Below are positions 27,560 through 37,816 of a stretch of DNA of 60,000 nt, piece after piece. The stretch's first letter is position 1, and each line of letters begins with the position of its first letter. Made by a program: the position numbers and the translations under genes. The notes below the pieces were generated by a model, which saw only the letters and a list, made by a program, of their open reading frames with translations, ran no database searches and was not told the DNA's origin. Where the stretch lies: positions 773,501 to 833,500 of the forward strand of contig CAUYUJ010011447.1 in assembly GCA_963575745.1 (NCBI GenBank), in the 5' to 3' direction. Source of the DNA: Prorocentrum cordatum (lineage: Eukaryota; Sar; Dinophyceae; Prorocentrales; Prorocentraceae).

Positions 27560-28117
27560 ATGGAGTCACTACGGCGCATGCGCCACAAGGGTTCCATCGG
27601 GGCTTCGCGTCCGAGCTCTCCCACGGCACGACGGCTCGGTGACGAGTTGGAGAGCATTAGTGCGGACTGTGTTGGTGTTCCTGATACCTCCCCCAGCTCC
27701 GAAGGACCCGAGGCGCGACTAGCTGCTGAACTTCACCGCAGCGCCGCCCGCGGGGGGACAGGAGATGGAGTAGGAACAGGAAGGAAGGAGTTTCACACGC
27801 CGACCTTCGATCCTCCCTCCCCTTCCCCGTCGGGGGCAATCCCAACCACGTCAGGCGAAAGCCTTACTGGTCTCGATACTCCAGGGCGCTTTCGCGCTAA
27901 CCGCCGATGGACCTCCGGCGCTGGTACCCCCAGCCCTGCGACCGTCCCTGTGGCGGAGCACCTAGCCACCTTCGAGGAACTCAGTAGACCAGTGTCGGCA
28001 CAGCCACAGACGCGGCACCCCAAGGTATCATCGGATGAGACACCACACACATGGCCCGAGTCGCAGCTCGTCCGCGCGCAACCGCCGTGGAGCCCCAGGC
28101 CCATACGGCGAAAGTAG
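27560..28117 (+). CDS. Copia C gag leader
   Basis: The first ATG after the LTR with good continuation gives MESLRRMRHKGSIGASRPSS and a Ser/Pro/Thr-rich region (TPTFDPPSPSPSGAIPTTSG). The frame ends at 28117 and overlaps the next gag frame, which looks genuine from about 28.1 kb. A frameshift or an intron joins them. No domain is recognised. Confidence 0.45.
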   Translation: MESLRRMRHKGSIGASRPSSPTARRLGDELESISADCVGVPDTSPSSEGPEARLAAELHRSAARGGTGDGVGTGRKEFHTPTFDPPSPSPSGAIPTTSGESLTGLDTPGRFRANRRWTSGAGTPSPATVPVAEHLATFEELSRPVSAQPQTRHPKVSSDETPHTWPESQLVRAQPPWSPRPIRRK

Positions 28118-30125
28118 GTCGAGCCCGCGCACTGCCTCTCAGAGGCCATGCACTCCCCGCGACAGGGGACACAGGGAAGCTGACGCTCCCCACCTCTCCA
28201 TCTCAGACGACCAGCTGGCGGAAACGTCCGCCGCAGGTGACATAGCTGAGCTCAGAGACCAGGTTGAAACCTTCGTGCCCAGGCAATACTCTGGACTACT
28301 GCAGAGCATTCAGACGAACGCCACCGATACTGCAGCCATACGCCGCGATCTTGACGGCGCCTTAGGGATCATCGATTCCAGGATCGCCGAAGATCGACGC
28401 ATCATAGGAGAACTGCAGTGCCAGGTTGATCGCGAGGTGTCACACTCAGGTGAACGAACGGCGATGGTCGAGAACCTGCGCAACTACCTAGCGCAGATGG
28501 AGCAACAGCTTGTGCTCGCACGCGACACAGGCGTTTCAGCAGTCAGGATTTTACATGATGAGATCCACGACCAGCTCCGCAACCGACCAACCCCAGCCGA
28601 GGCCACAGACCTTGGCGACGTTCAGTCTCAGATCAATGATCTTCGATCTTATCTAGACCACACTACGGCGACGCTTCGCACCGAAGCACACACCAACTCG
28701 TCGAACCTGATCGACATGTTGCAGCGTACTGAGAGAGTCATCACTCAAAGGCTTGATGCGACCAACGCTGTCGTGCAGCCACTCGCTAACCGGATCTCTG
28801 ACATCGAGCAGCGTTTTCCTGGTGTACAGGACGCCCTGGCAGAGTTGCGTGTCGGACGAGCCCAGACTGATCAGCTGAATTCTCCTCCCACGGTTTACGA
28901 TTTCGCCCGCCTCACTGACAGGTTGCAGGAGGTTCAGAAGGCGGCGGACCACACGCAGTTGGAGCTCTCCCAGGTTATTCATGACAGAGATACTGACAAG
29001 GTACGTGTAGAGAGTCACCTCGCACATCTGGAAAGCGAGCTGGAGGCACAAAGCGCCCGTCTCCGAGCATACGAGCAACGACTTGATCGGTATTCACAAC
29101 GTTCTCGGGATACTGATGAGTACACACGCCAAAAGGTGGGTCAAATACACGAGGACATGACGAGCTGGACGAATCAGCTGATCGACCACACCAACGACAC
29201 CAACCTCCACCTTCGACCTGCAGTCGACCTGCACAGGCCGACGGCAGCGTCCGCCGAAGCACAGCATGCTTCTGCAGGACAACAACGACGTACGTCACCA
29301 GGAGCAGCCTCCGCGGCAGCTTCTGCACAGACACGCCACGTGTCTCCTGTGCGCACAGAACCAACTACTGACGGTGCACCGATACCCTCACAACCAGTGT
29401 CTGCGGTGCCGGTCCATGCTACAACTCCTATCAAGGAGTCAGACACCGTCCGAGTCCCTGTCTTGCCTAAGATCACGCAGCTGCTAGAGTGGCAGCAAAA
29501 GGTACGGAAGAACTTCGGGGCCGCCTCAGGGCGACCATCCAAAGCATACGCCTTCCTCTGCGTGGCTGAACAACCCGAATGTACATTCGAGGACTTACAT
29601 GACAGTGGAGACTTTGAGAGCATCGATTGCAAACTCGCTACCGCTCTGAGTGACATCTTATCCTCAGATTTACGCTACCAAATCAGGCTCATCGAGACTC
29701 GAGAGCACAAAGCAGGACGCATGCTCAAAGGACGCCAGATCTACTGGCACATCCTACAGTCCTACAAAGTGACAGACGTTGACGACGACCTGCACGATTT
29801 CGAGCGCCTTAAAGAACTGAGGATGAGAGACGACGATTTGCAACGTTTCATTACCGATTGGGACGCTTTACTCTTGGAGTGCCGAGAAGCACCCGATCCA
29901 AAGATATTGGAATCGCTGTTTCGTACACAGATTCGTAGACATGCATGGATGAAACAAGACATGTACGAGTATCAGCGCATGAAGATGAGCGACCCGAATC
30001 GTACCTATGGTTGGCTTCGACAGCGTGTCCTGGACATACTGGATATTAAACAACTGGAGAAGAATCACAACAAATTACGGTACGAGCATGAGACACGATC
30101 TCAAGTTAACGTGTGCGCTGCATAG
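28035..30125 (+). CDS. Copia C gag: coiled coil plus capsid-like core, ends in TAG
   Basis: Believable from about 28.1 kb. A long heptad-rich coiled coil (LRDQVETFVPRQYSG, RLDATNAVVQPLANRISDIE, HLAHLESELEAQSARLRAYE) leads to a Ser/Ala/Pro/Thr linker. A helical C-terminal core follows (LPKITQLLEWQQKVRKNFGA, LATALSDILSSDLRYQIRL, LQRFITDWDALLLECREAP, RTYGWLRQRVLDILDI). The core layout fits a copia capsid-type domain. The frame stops at TAG 30123-30125, and the same frame continues directly into nucleocapsid-like zinc fingers, as in gag-pol readthrough designs. Confidence 0.65.
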   Translation: MRHHTHGPSRSSSARNRRGAPGPYGESRSSPRTASQRPCTPRDRGHREADAPHLSISDDQLAETSAAGDIAELRDQVETFVPRQYSGLLQSIQTNATDTAAIRRDLDGALGIIDSRIAEDRRIIGELQCQVDREVSHSGERTAMVENLRNYLAQMEQQLVLARDTGVSAVRILHDEIHDQLRNRPTPAEATDLGDVQSQINDLRSYLDHTTATLRTEAHTNSSNLIDMLQRTERVITQRLDATNAVVQPLANRISDIEQRFPGVQDALAELRVGRAQTDQLNSPPTVYDFARLTDRLQEVQKAADHTQLELSQVIHDRDTDKVRVESHLAHLESELEAQSARLRAYEQRLDRYSQRSRDTDEYTRQKVGQIHEDMTSWTNQLIDHTNDTNLHLRPAVDLHRPTAASAEAQHASAGQQRRTSPGAASAAASAQTRHVSPVRTEPTTDGAPIPSQPVSAVPVHATTPIKESDTVRVPVLPKITQLLEWQQKVRKNFGAASGRPSKAYAFLCVAEQPECTFEDLHDSGDFESIDCKLATALSDILSSDLRYQIRLIETREHKAGRMLKGRQIYWHILQSYKVTDVDDDLHDFERLKELRMRDDDLQRFITDWDALLLECREAPDPKILESLFRTQIRRHAWMKQDMYEYQRMKMSDPNRTYGWLRQRVLDILDIKQLEKNHNKLRYEHETRSQVNVCAA

Positions 30126-33100
30126 AAGAAAGGCAATTGTCGCAATGGGGAACGGCGCAAGGCTTTGCATACATATTCCAGGGATTGGAAGAACAACAAA
30201 TCTTCCAGAACATCAACGGCTGGTGGCAACCCCCGCCGTAGTATGTCCACTCCTGCGAATCACAAGAAGCCAGCATCGAAACCATTCTGCTTCGACTTCG
30301 CCAAGCGCAACACATGTACCAGAGGTGATAAGTGTAACTTCCCACACGTCGCACAGTGCAAAGATTTCGCACAAAACAAGTGCACAAAAGGCGACAAATC
30401 CAAACACGCTCATCTTGCACCTGGTGCAAAGACTCCTGAACGAAGCCCGAGTCGACCACGGACCTCCAGCCAGGATAGCCGCGGCCGATCACCATCCCGC
30501 GGATCAGGAAGCCAACGGTCTTCACAACGCGGGGGGTTTCGCTATGCAAGCGACTCACGACATGGACGTGACAACCGACGCCAATACGACCGATCTCGTT
30601 CAACATCCAGGAGATCCCCAGACTCTCGCAGTCAATCGAGAAGTCGTTACGACAGATCTTCGAGATCTACCTCCCGAGGACGAGACAATCGTGGCGGCGG
30701 ACGCGGCAGTCCACGCGACCGTGATAGATCATATGGTAGTGACAAAGGACGTGGCAAACGTTCTCCGAGCCGTGGTTCGCCCCGTGGTTCACCCAACACT
30801 CGAGCGCGTTCTCCTGCCAACGTTCGACGTTCACGCCGTCCCGACCGCAGTTACGTCATCCGTGACAAGACCCTCATGGCCAACACTAAGGCCACAACGA
30901 CATCTACCAAGACACGTCGTCGGGTACGCTTCGACGTGCGCAACGTGGAATACTACTTCCATACCATATCTGGCAGAGCCAGACTGGATAAATGGAAAGA
31001 GCTGCCGAATGAGGGTGACATCGTCAAAGTACCAGACCCGTTACCACAACGATGGTGGGATCAAAGTGCAGATGCCTTACGAGAGTGCCAAAAAGAGGCA
31101 CAACTATGGTACGACGAGCTATATGACTACCGACGCAACAAAGAGTCGGTGGCCGCACCAACTGCGATCCGAAAGTACGACGACACTGTTAAGCAGTCAT
31201 CAAAGACAGCCCAGACGATAACAACGACAAAGCAAGTCGACCCTCCACGTTCGACTGCTGCATTGACACGGTCTTGGGTTCTCGACAGTGGTTCTGCTCA
31301 TCATATTCAGGGCAAACACGAACTTACGCAGACCGAGTCGGATCGCATATCTATTCGCGAAGAGTATATTCTGGAAACCGCCAATGGTGATCGTACCGTC
31401 AATGAGCACTACGACATACGGCTACCCGAGGTTGGCCTACATAGTTCAGCCCTTGCTTTGCCAGACTGCCCATCATTACTATCAGTTGGGAAATTAATCG
31501 AGGTTGATGGCTTTCGACAGCTTTGGGATCCTGAGCTGGGCTACTTGCTTCAGGATCCGGGAGGCCAATGGTACAATATTCCAGTCAACAATCGAGTTCC
31601 AGAGTTACGACTCGACGACTTGACACTGATACCACCACCACGCTTATGCACTTCGTCAGCACCCCGCCGTCGTCAGCGCAAGCGTTCATCCGCCCGCTGC
31701 AACGACACTTGTTGGCGCTGCAAAGCTACAGAGCAGCCCACCGCTGCAGACGAGCTACGGCCCCACATAGGGACCTGCCCCAAGAGACCACATGTCGGAG
31801 AGGGAGGAGGAGCACGGACCACTACGGTCGAAGAACCTCCCGACACAAGTACAGACGAGCCTAACGTGGACACACCCACCGACTCGCCTACGTCTCAGAC
31901 GCAGTGTTCTCCTCCACAATGCGGGGGGCAAGATGTAGCTCAAGCAGATAGCGACATACCGACAGAGACGACTACACGATCACATCACGACAACGATCGA
32001 GTTCTCCCCAACAGACAGAAGAAACCGATCGACCCGATGCATTACATGACTCACAGCCCAAAACACCCCGACTGTGAGATATGTTCTCGCACGATGGCAC
32101 AGAATGCCCCGTGTAGACGACAGCGCAAACAACATCCACCGGCAGATCCCACCGACGAGGATAACGCCTACGAGGCTTTTGTCCCGAAGAAGTTTGGTGA
32201 GGCTCTAACTGCCGATCATATCGTACTGGCCAAAGACGATGCCGCGGACAAACACGGCGACAAATATGCACTTGTTGTCCTCGACAGATATACCGGCATC
32301 TTCATGGCCTACCCAGCGCTACACAAAGACGCAGCTACCACAAAGGCATCCTTTCAACAGTTCATCGCCGCGAACGATGAGGTGAAGCATATCTATACAG
32401 ACAACTGTGGAGAGCTCCAGAAAACTCGCCGCCAACTGGGATGGAGACACGACACGAGTGCGCCACATCGTCCGCAAACGAATGGATTGATCGAGCGCGT
32501 TGTCAAAATTGTCATTCTCGGTGCGAGAGCTGCGTTACATATGTCTGGCCTGGGACACGAATGGTGGAAAGAGGCCATGCAAGCCTTTTGCTGTGGGCAC
32601 AATTTTGTGCATACATCCACGGGCGTGGCTGCCCTCAGCGAAGAACATGCAGAAAAGACAGCTCATGAAATACGATTTGGCGAAAGCTTTCCTGGGCACT
32701 GCATACCATTCGGTGCTCGGATCTTTTGGAAATGCCTCAACCCCGAGATTAACAACGAGACTGCAAAGTTTAAAGAAAATGCCCGGGAAGGGTTATTCAT
32801 GGGTTACCACTTACACTCTGGTGGACGATGGTCAGGTGACTACCTTGTCTTGGACACGGCTACATACGCCAAGAATCCTGATGGTGACCTGTGTCACGTA
32901 CACAGAGTCAAAGACATCATCATCCCTGATGGCAAGTTCACCTACCCAGTGAAAGAAGGTACTCTACGACATCATAACCCTGAGGCACACGACGAGGTGA
33001 AGGCATCCACTTCTCGCCCCTTGGGTGACAAGCCAATGCCCGATCCTCCACTTTCCTACCCTACAGAATGGGATGACCCATCTATGATGACAACAGAGGA

Positions 33101-33467
33101 TAACGCCGCTGATATCCAAACATCGGCCTCTGAAGTTGCTGCACCAGCGCCGGAGCCAGACTACTGGGAACAGCGTGGATATTGCGTCATCAGACACATC
33201 CGTACTCCAAGAAAGAAACTGTTCATCCCGACGGACGACGTCATGAACATACCTGTACCTGTTGATCAACTCGATGTGACACGAGATTTCAAAACGACTT
33301 CTACCTTTGAGGGAGGAAGTAACTTCCGAGATGTTTGGGATGGTGTTAGCGCCAACGACCACAGGGAGTTAAGTGAGTCGTGGACAGGCACGATTCAGTT
33401 CTATGAGCTTCCAAAAATAACGCCAGACGGCAAGATGGTGGTTCGTGGACGCGAGACACGTATGTAG
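30126..33467 (+). CDS. Copia C nucleocapsid, protease and integrase, ends in TAG
   Basis: This continues the gag frame after TAG 30123. Zinc fingers at about 30,285-30,420: CFDFAKRNTCTRGDKCNFPH is C-x8-C-x5-C-x3-H (CCCH); the second, CKDFAQNKCTKGDKSKHAH, has Ser for the third Cys. An SR-rich tail follows (about 30,430-30,830). Protease: WVLDSGSAHHIQG (Asp near 31284) and LLSVGKLI. Integrase: HYMTHSPKHPDCEICSR (HHCC), ALTADHIVLAKD (Asp near 32214), HIYTDNCGEL (Asp near 32400) and PQTNGLIERVVK (Glu near 32493), so the DDE triad is intact. The copia-type FGARIFWK and GLFMGYH blocks follow. It terminates at TAG 33465-33467 with coding continuing in frame. Confidence 0.85.
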   Translation, partial: KKGNCRNGERRKALHTYSRDWKNNKSSRTSTAGGNPRRSMSTPANHKKPASKPFCFDFAKRNTCTRGDKCNFPHVAQCKDFAQNKCTKGDKSKHAHLAPGAKTPERSPSRPRTSSQDSRGRSPSRGSGSQRSSQRGGFRYASDSRHGRDNRRQYDRSRSTSRRSPDSRSQSRSRYDRSSRSTSRGRDNRGGGRGSPRDRDRSYGSDKGRGKRSPSRGSPRGSPNTRARSPANVRRSRRPDRSYVIRDKTLMANTKATTTSTKTRRRVRFDVRNVEYYFHTISGRARLDKWKELPNEGDIVKVPDPLPQRWWDQSADALRECQKEAQLWYDELYDYRRNKESVAAPTAIRKYDDTVKQSSKTAQTITTTKQVDPPRSTAALTRSWVLDSGSAHHIQGKHELTQTESDRISIREEYILETANGDRTVNEHYDIRLPEVGLHSSALALPDCPSLLSVGKLIEVDGFRQLWDPELGYLLQDPGGQWYNIPVNNRVPELRLDDLTLIPPPRLCTSSAPRRRQRKRSSARCNDTCWRCKATEQPTAADELRPHIGTCPKRPHVGEGGGARTTTVEEPPDTSTDEPNVDTPTDSPTSQTQCSPPQCGGQDVAQADSDIPTETTTRSHHDNDRVLPNRQKKPIDPMHYMTHSPKHPDCEICSRTMAQNAPCRRQRKQHPPADPTDEDNAYEAFVPKKFGEALTADHIVLAKDDAADKHGDKYALVVLDRYTGIFMAYPALHKDAATTKASFQQFIAANDEVKHIYTDNCGELQKTRRQLGWRHDTSAPHRPQTNGLIERVVKIVILGARAALHMSGLGHEWWKEAMQAFCCGHNFVHTSTGVAALSEEHAEKTAHEIRFGESFPGHCIPFGARIFWKCLNPEINNETAKFKENAREGLFMGYHLHSGGRWSGDYLVLDTATYAKNPDGDLCHVHRVKDIIIPDGKFTYPVKEGTLRHHNPEAHDEVKASTSRPLGDKPMPDPPLSYPTEWDDPSMMTTEDNAADIQTSASEVAAPAPEPDYWEQRGYCVIRHIRTPRKKLFIPTDDVMNIPVPVDQLDVTRDFKTTSTFEGGSNFRDVWDGVSANDHRELSESWTGTIQFYELPKITPDGKMVVRGRETRM

Positions 33468-34337
33468 ACTACTACACGTCCTGATCACGTTCTTCCCGAG
33501 CATTGGAAAACACTCTCCCGTGGACAGCAAAAGAAAGAAATCGAGTACGCCAACGACGTTAAAAGAGCCCGTGAAATTCGTTACCGAGCTGCACTAAGAG
33601 CGTGGACAAGACAGGACAAACAGGTCAACAATTTCCGCACTACTACATCCGGCGGACCCACCTGGAATACTGTGGAACGACGGATTACATACGACACTGA
33701 CAACGGCGACGTCATCCGCGACGAAAGCGTCAAAGGCGTGACAAACAAAGAAATACTGTATGCCAAACTACCTGGTGGGCCACGTGACATTACTACGGTA
33801 CTGTACTACCGCCAACTACCACAACAGCATGATGGAGAAGACCGTGCTTTAGTACTTGTGGATAGCGAGGGATCCGACTTTGGGACCATGAACCCGCTCA
33901 TACGCCAGTTCACCCAGTCGGTAGCAATACCAACTATGCCACGTGAGACCACCTACACGCCGGCACACAGAGAGAAAATGCCCGATGCAGCATGGTCACG
34001 CCCAGCACTAGTTACCAGAAACCTGAGTAAGAAAGAAGTTACCGCAGAACCACGTGCACAAGAAGCCCTACGAAAAGAATACGAGAGATTGGAAAATAAA
34101 CAAACATGGATGTTGGAGACTGTTGCAGAAAAGCTGATATTGAGTCACAAGCTATCCGCAATGGAACAAAAGCTCATTTCTTCAATATCTTGGAGCTATC
34201 TTCAGTCAAACATGAGGAACTTCCTCCTGATCTACGTAAATTCAAAGGCAGAGTGGTGGTTCAGGGCAATACAGGCAAAGATGAAACTGGTTTGGCCGCC
34301 ATATTCGCCGACGCCGCTTCCAGTGCTTCGCATATAG
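33468..34337 (+). CDS. Copia C linker and RT N-terminus (same frame after TAG 33465)
   Basis: After the TAG the same frame gives RPDHVLPEHWKTLSRGQQKK, KRAREIRYRAALRAWTRQDK, ending with APRAQEALRKEYERLENKQT-like RT N-terminal sequence (KEYERLENKQTWML, the copia EL..L..-x-TW pattern) near 34,110. The RT then continues in another frame from about 34.11-34.15 kb, so the last ~60 codons of this frame are out of phase. Confidence 0.6.
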   Translation, partial: TTTRPDHVLPEHWKTLSRGQQKKEIEYANDVKRAREIRYRAALRAWTRQDKQVNNFRTTTSGGPTWNTVERRITYDTDNGDVIRDESVKGVTNKEILYAKLPGGPRDITTVLYYRQLPQQHDGEDRALVLVDSEGSDFGTMNPLIRQFTQSVAIPTMPRETTYTPAHREKMPDAAWSRPALVTRNLSKKEVTAEPRAQEALRKEYERLENKQTWMLETVAEKLILSHKLSAMEQKLISSISWSYLQSNMRNFLLIYVNSKAEWWFRAIQAKMKLVWPPYSPTPLPVLRI

Positions 34338-37273
34338 AGGCTTCCAAACTTTGCGATGCTACTGCGTTATTGCCGCAATATGCGGGAGAGCAAAATGATG
34401 CACCTGGAGCCTACACGCAGGCATTATTATACGGCGACGGACGAATTGATCCAGTTGATACTTGGATTACTATACCTAAATGGCGACAACCGACATCATG
34501 GTCAAAATACAAGAACCCAGTGTGCCGATTGCGATTGGCACTATACGGACACCCTCTCGCAGGTGTCTTTTGGGAACGAAAATGCCGTACATGCTTAGAA
34601 AGCGTTGGTTTCGAGCCTATTTCAGGATGGGAATGCGTATGGAGACACAACAAACTGGGACTGATACTTTCAGTATATGTGGACGATTTTAAATTGGCCG
34701 GCCAAGCTCATAATCTACAGACTGGCTGGGATTATATTCGCAAAAGCGGTATTGACTTGGATCCACCTACTCCATACTCGCAATATTTGGGTTGTGGACA
34801 ACAAGCATATGAAGTACCGCAGAGCATCTTCGACAAAACAATGTCCACCATACGCCCTATGTTGCCCGTGCACAATGATAAAGACTACATTACGGCTAAA
34901 CACGTTCGTGGAGTTCGACATGATATGCTTGGTTTTACCGATCAATGCATTGAGCGATACCTGGAATGCGCCTCCAAGCGCGCCCAGGGAACAGGGTCAC
35001 GTCGGAAACGATCCGACTCGCCGAGGACTTCGCGATCCAAATCGCCAACATCCTCCGGGTCGGTCGCCAGACCTACTAGTGTGCTCAACGCACGGCCACG
35101 ATCATCCAGTCCAGCAAAATCAGTCGACACGACATCTACCACGACAGATCCCATACCCGTCACATACGATGACCTACCTGACGCCGAGACCCCTGGCATC
35201 GAGGACACCTCCTTCACTGATTCCGACTATTCAGACGAGGGCATCCTTGGCCAGGACGCGGCAAGTGTACTAATGAAGATCCTGTACCTGGCGCGTTGCT
35301 GTCGTTTCGATCTTCTACATCCAGTATGTATGTTGGCCAGAGAAATTACCAAATGGAATACTACGTGTTACAAACGTCTACATCGGTTGATATGCTACAT
35401 CAAAACGACGCGCACACATTGCTTACACGGATGGATAGGCGATTCGTCAGACAAGCTATCCATCATGCTGTTTACCGACGCCTCGTTCGCTGATTGCATT
35501 ACATCATCCAAATCCACTACCGGTGTTTTTGCTGCGCTTGTTGGACCCAATACGTTCTTCCCAGTCAACGCTGTATGTAAGAAACAAACGGTTGTTTCAC
35601 ATTCATCTACTGAATCTGAGATCGTTGCTCTTGATTCAGCACTACGACTGGAAGGGTTACCACTACTCTCCTTTTGGGAAGCCGTGGTGGGAGTTGCCGA
35701 AACATGCAAAGAGAAGAATACATGCCTGAGCTGCCATCGACACGCCGATCCGGAGATGTGTCCTACATTGGCAGCCAAAAAGAAGCGTGAACCAACGCCT
35801 CGCAAGGCACCCCCTACACGGGGATCTTCTCCTAGCCGTAGGCAACTACCGCTAAATACGGAATTACCTACGCCTCCAAAGAGACGTACAATATCCCATG
35901 AAGGTGCAGTACTACACGTGGATCCAGAGCCAGCTCAAGAGATCAGTGCTCCCAAAGTACGTCTTATCGTCCTGGAGGATAACCAGGCCGTGATCAAAAT
36001 TGTCCACAAGGGACGTACACCAGCACTTCGTCATCTTCATCGTACTCATCGTATCAACATGGATTGGATATGCGAGACGTGCCAACTCGAACATATCGAG
36101 CTCAAATACGTAGGAGCAAAGGAGCAGATCGCAGATGTGATGACCAAACATTTCGAGACGAAGAAAGCAGACCTTTGGAAGGATCTCTTGGAACACTCGC
36201 TCATCTTTCCCGCTACCCCGGTACAATGTCCTACAAAGAAACCCTGGGAACCACAGCGAGGGCCTCGGAGGCCCGATGGTTTACCTCACGAAGCGGAACC
36301 TCCAAAACTGAATGGATGCCCAGAAGTATGCAAAATATTACTGACAGAGAAAGAACGATGGGGCGAGGTAGGATCAGAATGTGGATTTCGGTGTGTTGGG
36401 CAAGCTAATCACGAGGGACTATGCGCATGCATGTACCACATTGGCGTACCAGCCGCAGATATTGCGTCGCGCACCCCTCGTTCACGCGCACGTTCCCCGC
36501 ACGGTAGACATCCCCGTCATCCTCCCTCGCCTCCACGAGATGCAGAGAGAGTTAGGACATTAATTATACGTTCATGCCGCAGCAATTTTACGACTCGAGC
36601 TACAAAGCTTACAGGCATCCTGTTCGCCGCTTGCGAGGCGAATATAAGTGAGATCGGTTCTAATCCCGATACCCCCATCCACGAGATGGATCAGGCACAG
36701 CCGCTCAACCTCGTCGGCTGGCCCATCGGTCACGACACGGAGTACGACCCGAACGCCAGGGACGACGACCGCGTGGGCTTCACGTACCACGCTCAAACTG
36801 GCCGTCCTCGTGATCCTGAAGATGGTTACATATACATACATCAACGGCGTGCTGATCGCAGCGGAGAGTTCGATCTTCGCGTACCCGACGAATCCTCTAT
36901 TCGGGAAATTGCCCGCTCCGCGTCCGCCGACGCTAAGAGTTGGATCAATGACACGAGTGGATCCGTCGGCGGCAACGCCAACTACGAGTACGGCACGTTT
37001 ACGGCTACACCGTGGCTATCATTCATGCGTGCTATGTGTATGCTTTCCAGTCTCTCCAATCGTAATCCGTCAGTTCAAGAAAGTGTTCGTGGCTTACATG
37101 ATCACTTGAACGCGGTGATCCCAGGATCGCACCGCAAGTGTCCACCAGAAAACTTTACGACACTGATATTGAAAACGGAATGGATGATGATTCACAACGA
37201 TTGGTCCAAGATTGGCAGTGCAGTACTGGGACAATATGCCGAGGACAGCGTTCAGGATACACAAATATACTAG
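34106..37273 (+). CDS. Copia C reverse transcriptase-RNase H with SR-rich inserts and Cys/His tail
   Basis: RT includes RKFKGRVVVQGN, PVCRLRLALYGHPLAGVFWE and SVYVDDFKLAG (YVDD intact, Tyr at 34676). An SR/Pro-rich, then acidic insert (about 34,975-35,250) splits the RT-connection region before DAASVLMKILYLARCCRFDL. RNase H: LFTDASFADC, SSKSTTGVF, SHSSTESEIVALDSALR, a second basic SP-rich insert (about 35,770-35,940), then LEDNQAVIKIVHKG and ELKYVGAKEQIADVMTKHF. A Cys/His cluster, CGFRCVGQANHEGLCACMYH, follows (about 36,380-36,440). The final ~230 residues have no known domain. The frame ends in TAG 37271-37273 and continues open beyond it. Confidence 0.85.
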   Translation: MDVGDCCRKADIESQAIRNGTKAHFFNILELSSVKHEELPPDLRKFKGRVVVQGNTGKDETGLAAIFADAASSASHIEASKLCDATALLPQYAGEQNDAPGAYTQALLYGDGRIDPVDTWITIPKWRQPTSWSKYKNPVCRLRLALYGHPLAGVFWERKCRTCLESVGFEPISGWECVWRHNKLGLILSVYVDDFKLAGQAHNLQTGWDYIRKSGIDLDPPTPYSQYLGCGQQAYEVPQSIFDKTMSTIRPMLPVHNDKDYITAKHVRGVRHDMLGFTDQCIERYLECASKRAQGTGSRRKRSDSPRTSRSKSPTSSGSVARPTSVLNARPRSSSPAKSVDTTSTTTDPIPVTYDDLPDAETPGIEDTSFTDSDYSDEGILGQDAASVLMKILYLARCCRFDLLHPVCMLAREITKWNTTCYKRLHRLICYIKTTRTHCLHGWIGDSSDKLSIMLFTDASFADCITSSKSTTGVFAALVGPNTFFPVNAVCKKQTVVSHSSTESEIVALDSALRLEGLPLLSFWEAVVGVAETCKEKNTCLSCHRHADPEMCPTLAAKKKREPTPRKAPPTRGSSPSRRQLPLNTELPTPPKRRTISHEGAVLHVDPEPAQEISAPKVRLIVLEDNQAVIKIVHKGRTPALRHLHRTHRINMDWICETCQLEHIELKYVGAKEQIADVMTKHFETKKADLWKDLLEHSLIFPATPVQCPTKKPWEPQRGPRRPDGLPHEAEPPKLNGCPEVCKILLTEKERWGEVGSECGFRCVGQANHEGLCACMYHIGVPAADIASRTPRSRARSPHGRHPRHPPSPPRDAERVRTLIIRSCRSNFTTRATKLTGILFAACEANISEIGSNPDTPIHEMDQAQPLNLVGWPIGHDTEYDPNARDDDRVGFTYHAQTGRPRDPEDGYIYIHQRRADRSGEFDLRVPDESSIREIARSASADAKSWINDTSGSVGGNANYEYGTFTATPWLSFMRAMCMLSSLSNRNPSVQESVRGLHDHLNAVIPGSHRKCPPENFTTLILKTEWMMIHNDWSKIGSAVLGQYAEDSVQDTQIY

Positions 37274-37816
37274 AACAATGGTCTTTGTGCACCATCCGAT
37301 GTATACAGAAATGGATTGGTAACGCCATATTATGCTCCTAAACTTGATCGTACAACGGCCAAGTTACCTACACGCCCACCTGGCGTTGCCAGGACATCGG
37401 ATACATCTGGACACATCGGCCATATTGTTGAGGATAATTTGGTCACCAACATGAGAGCATTTTCCGACCTTAACCAAACAAGCATATTTCGCCGCAAGCT
37501 TACTACATGGCTGACTGCGCGCGGAGGCTTCGGAGGTATCGGATCACACTCCAAGACGGCGGCAACACCATCCGATCATCCGAATGATTGGGTGGCAATA
37601 TTAGACAATCCAGGGGATATGGAACGTACCTATCGTTGGACACCATACAACGAGGGCAACGACTTCTTCGGCGAAGCCGCTGACCAGACCGGCCTGAATG
37701 ACCCTGGTCAAATACTGCTCTTGTACCGCTATTTATGCCGTGCCTCAACCGCGCGGAATACATGGGCGGCGCTACTCTTGAGTATTTGTCGACCATTATC
37801 CGCGACGACATCATGA
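37274..37816 (+). CDS. Copia C 3' extension, part 1 (same frame after TAG 37271)
   Basis: After the TAG the frame reads NNGLCAPSDVYRNGLVTPYY, then FSDLNQTSIFRRKLTTWLT and DWVAILDNPGDMERTYRWTP with YNEGNDFF. It is hydrophilic, balanced, protein-like and with no family I recognise. The reading path moves to another frame near 37.70-37.74 kb, so the last ~25 codons are doubtful. Its role is unknown. Confidence 0.45.
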   Translation, partial: NNGLCAPSDVYRNGLVTPYYAPKLDRTTAKLPTRPPGVARTSDTSGHIGHIVEDNLVTNMRAFSDLNQTSIFRRKLTTWLTARGGFGGIGSHSKTAATPSDHPNDWVAILDNPGDMERTYRWTPYNEGNDFFGEAADQTGLNDPGQILLLYRYLCRASTARNTWAALLLSICRPLSATTS

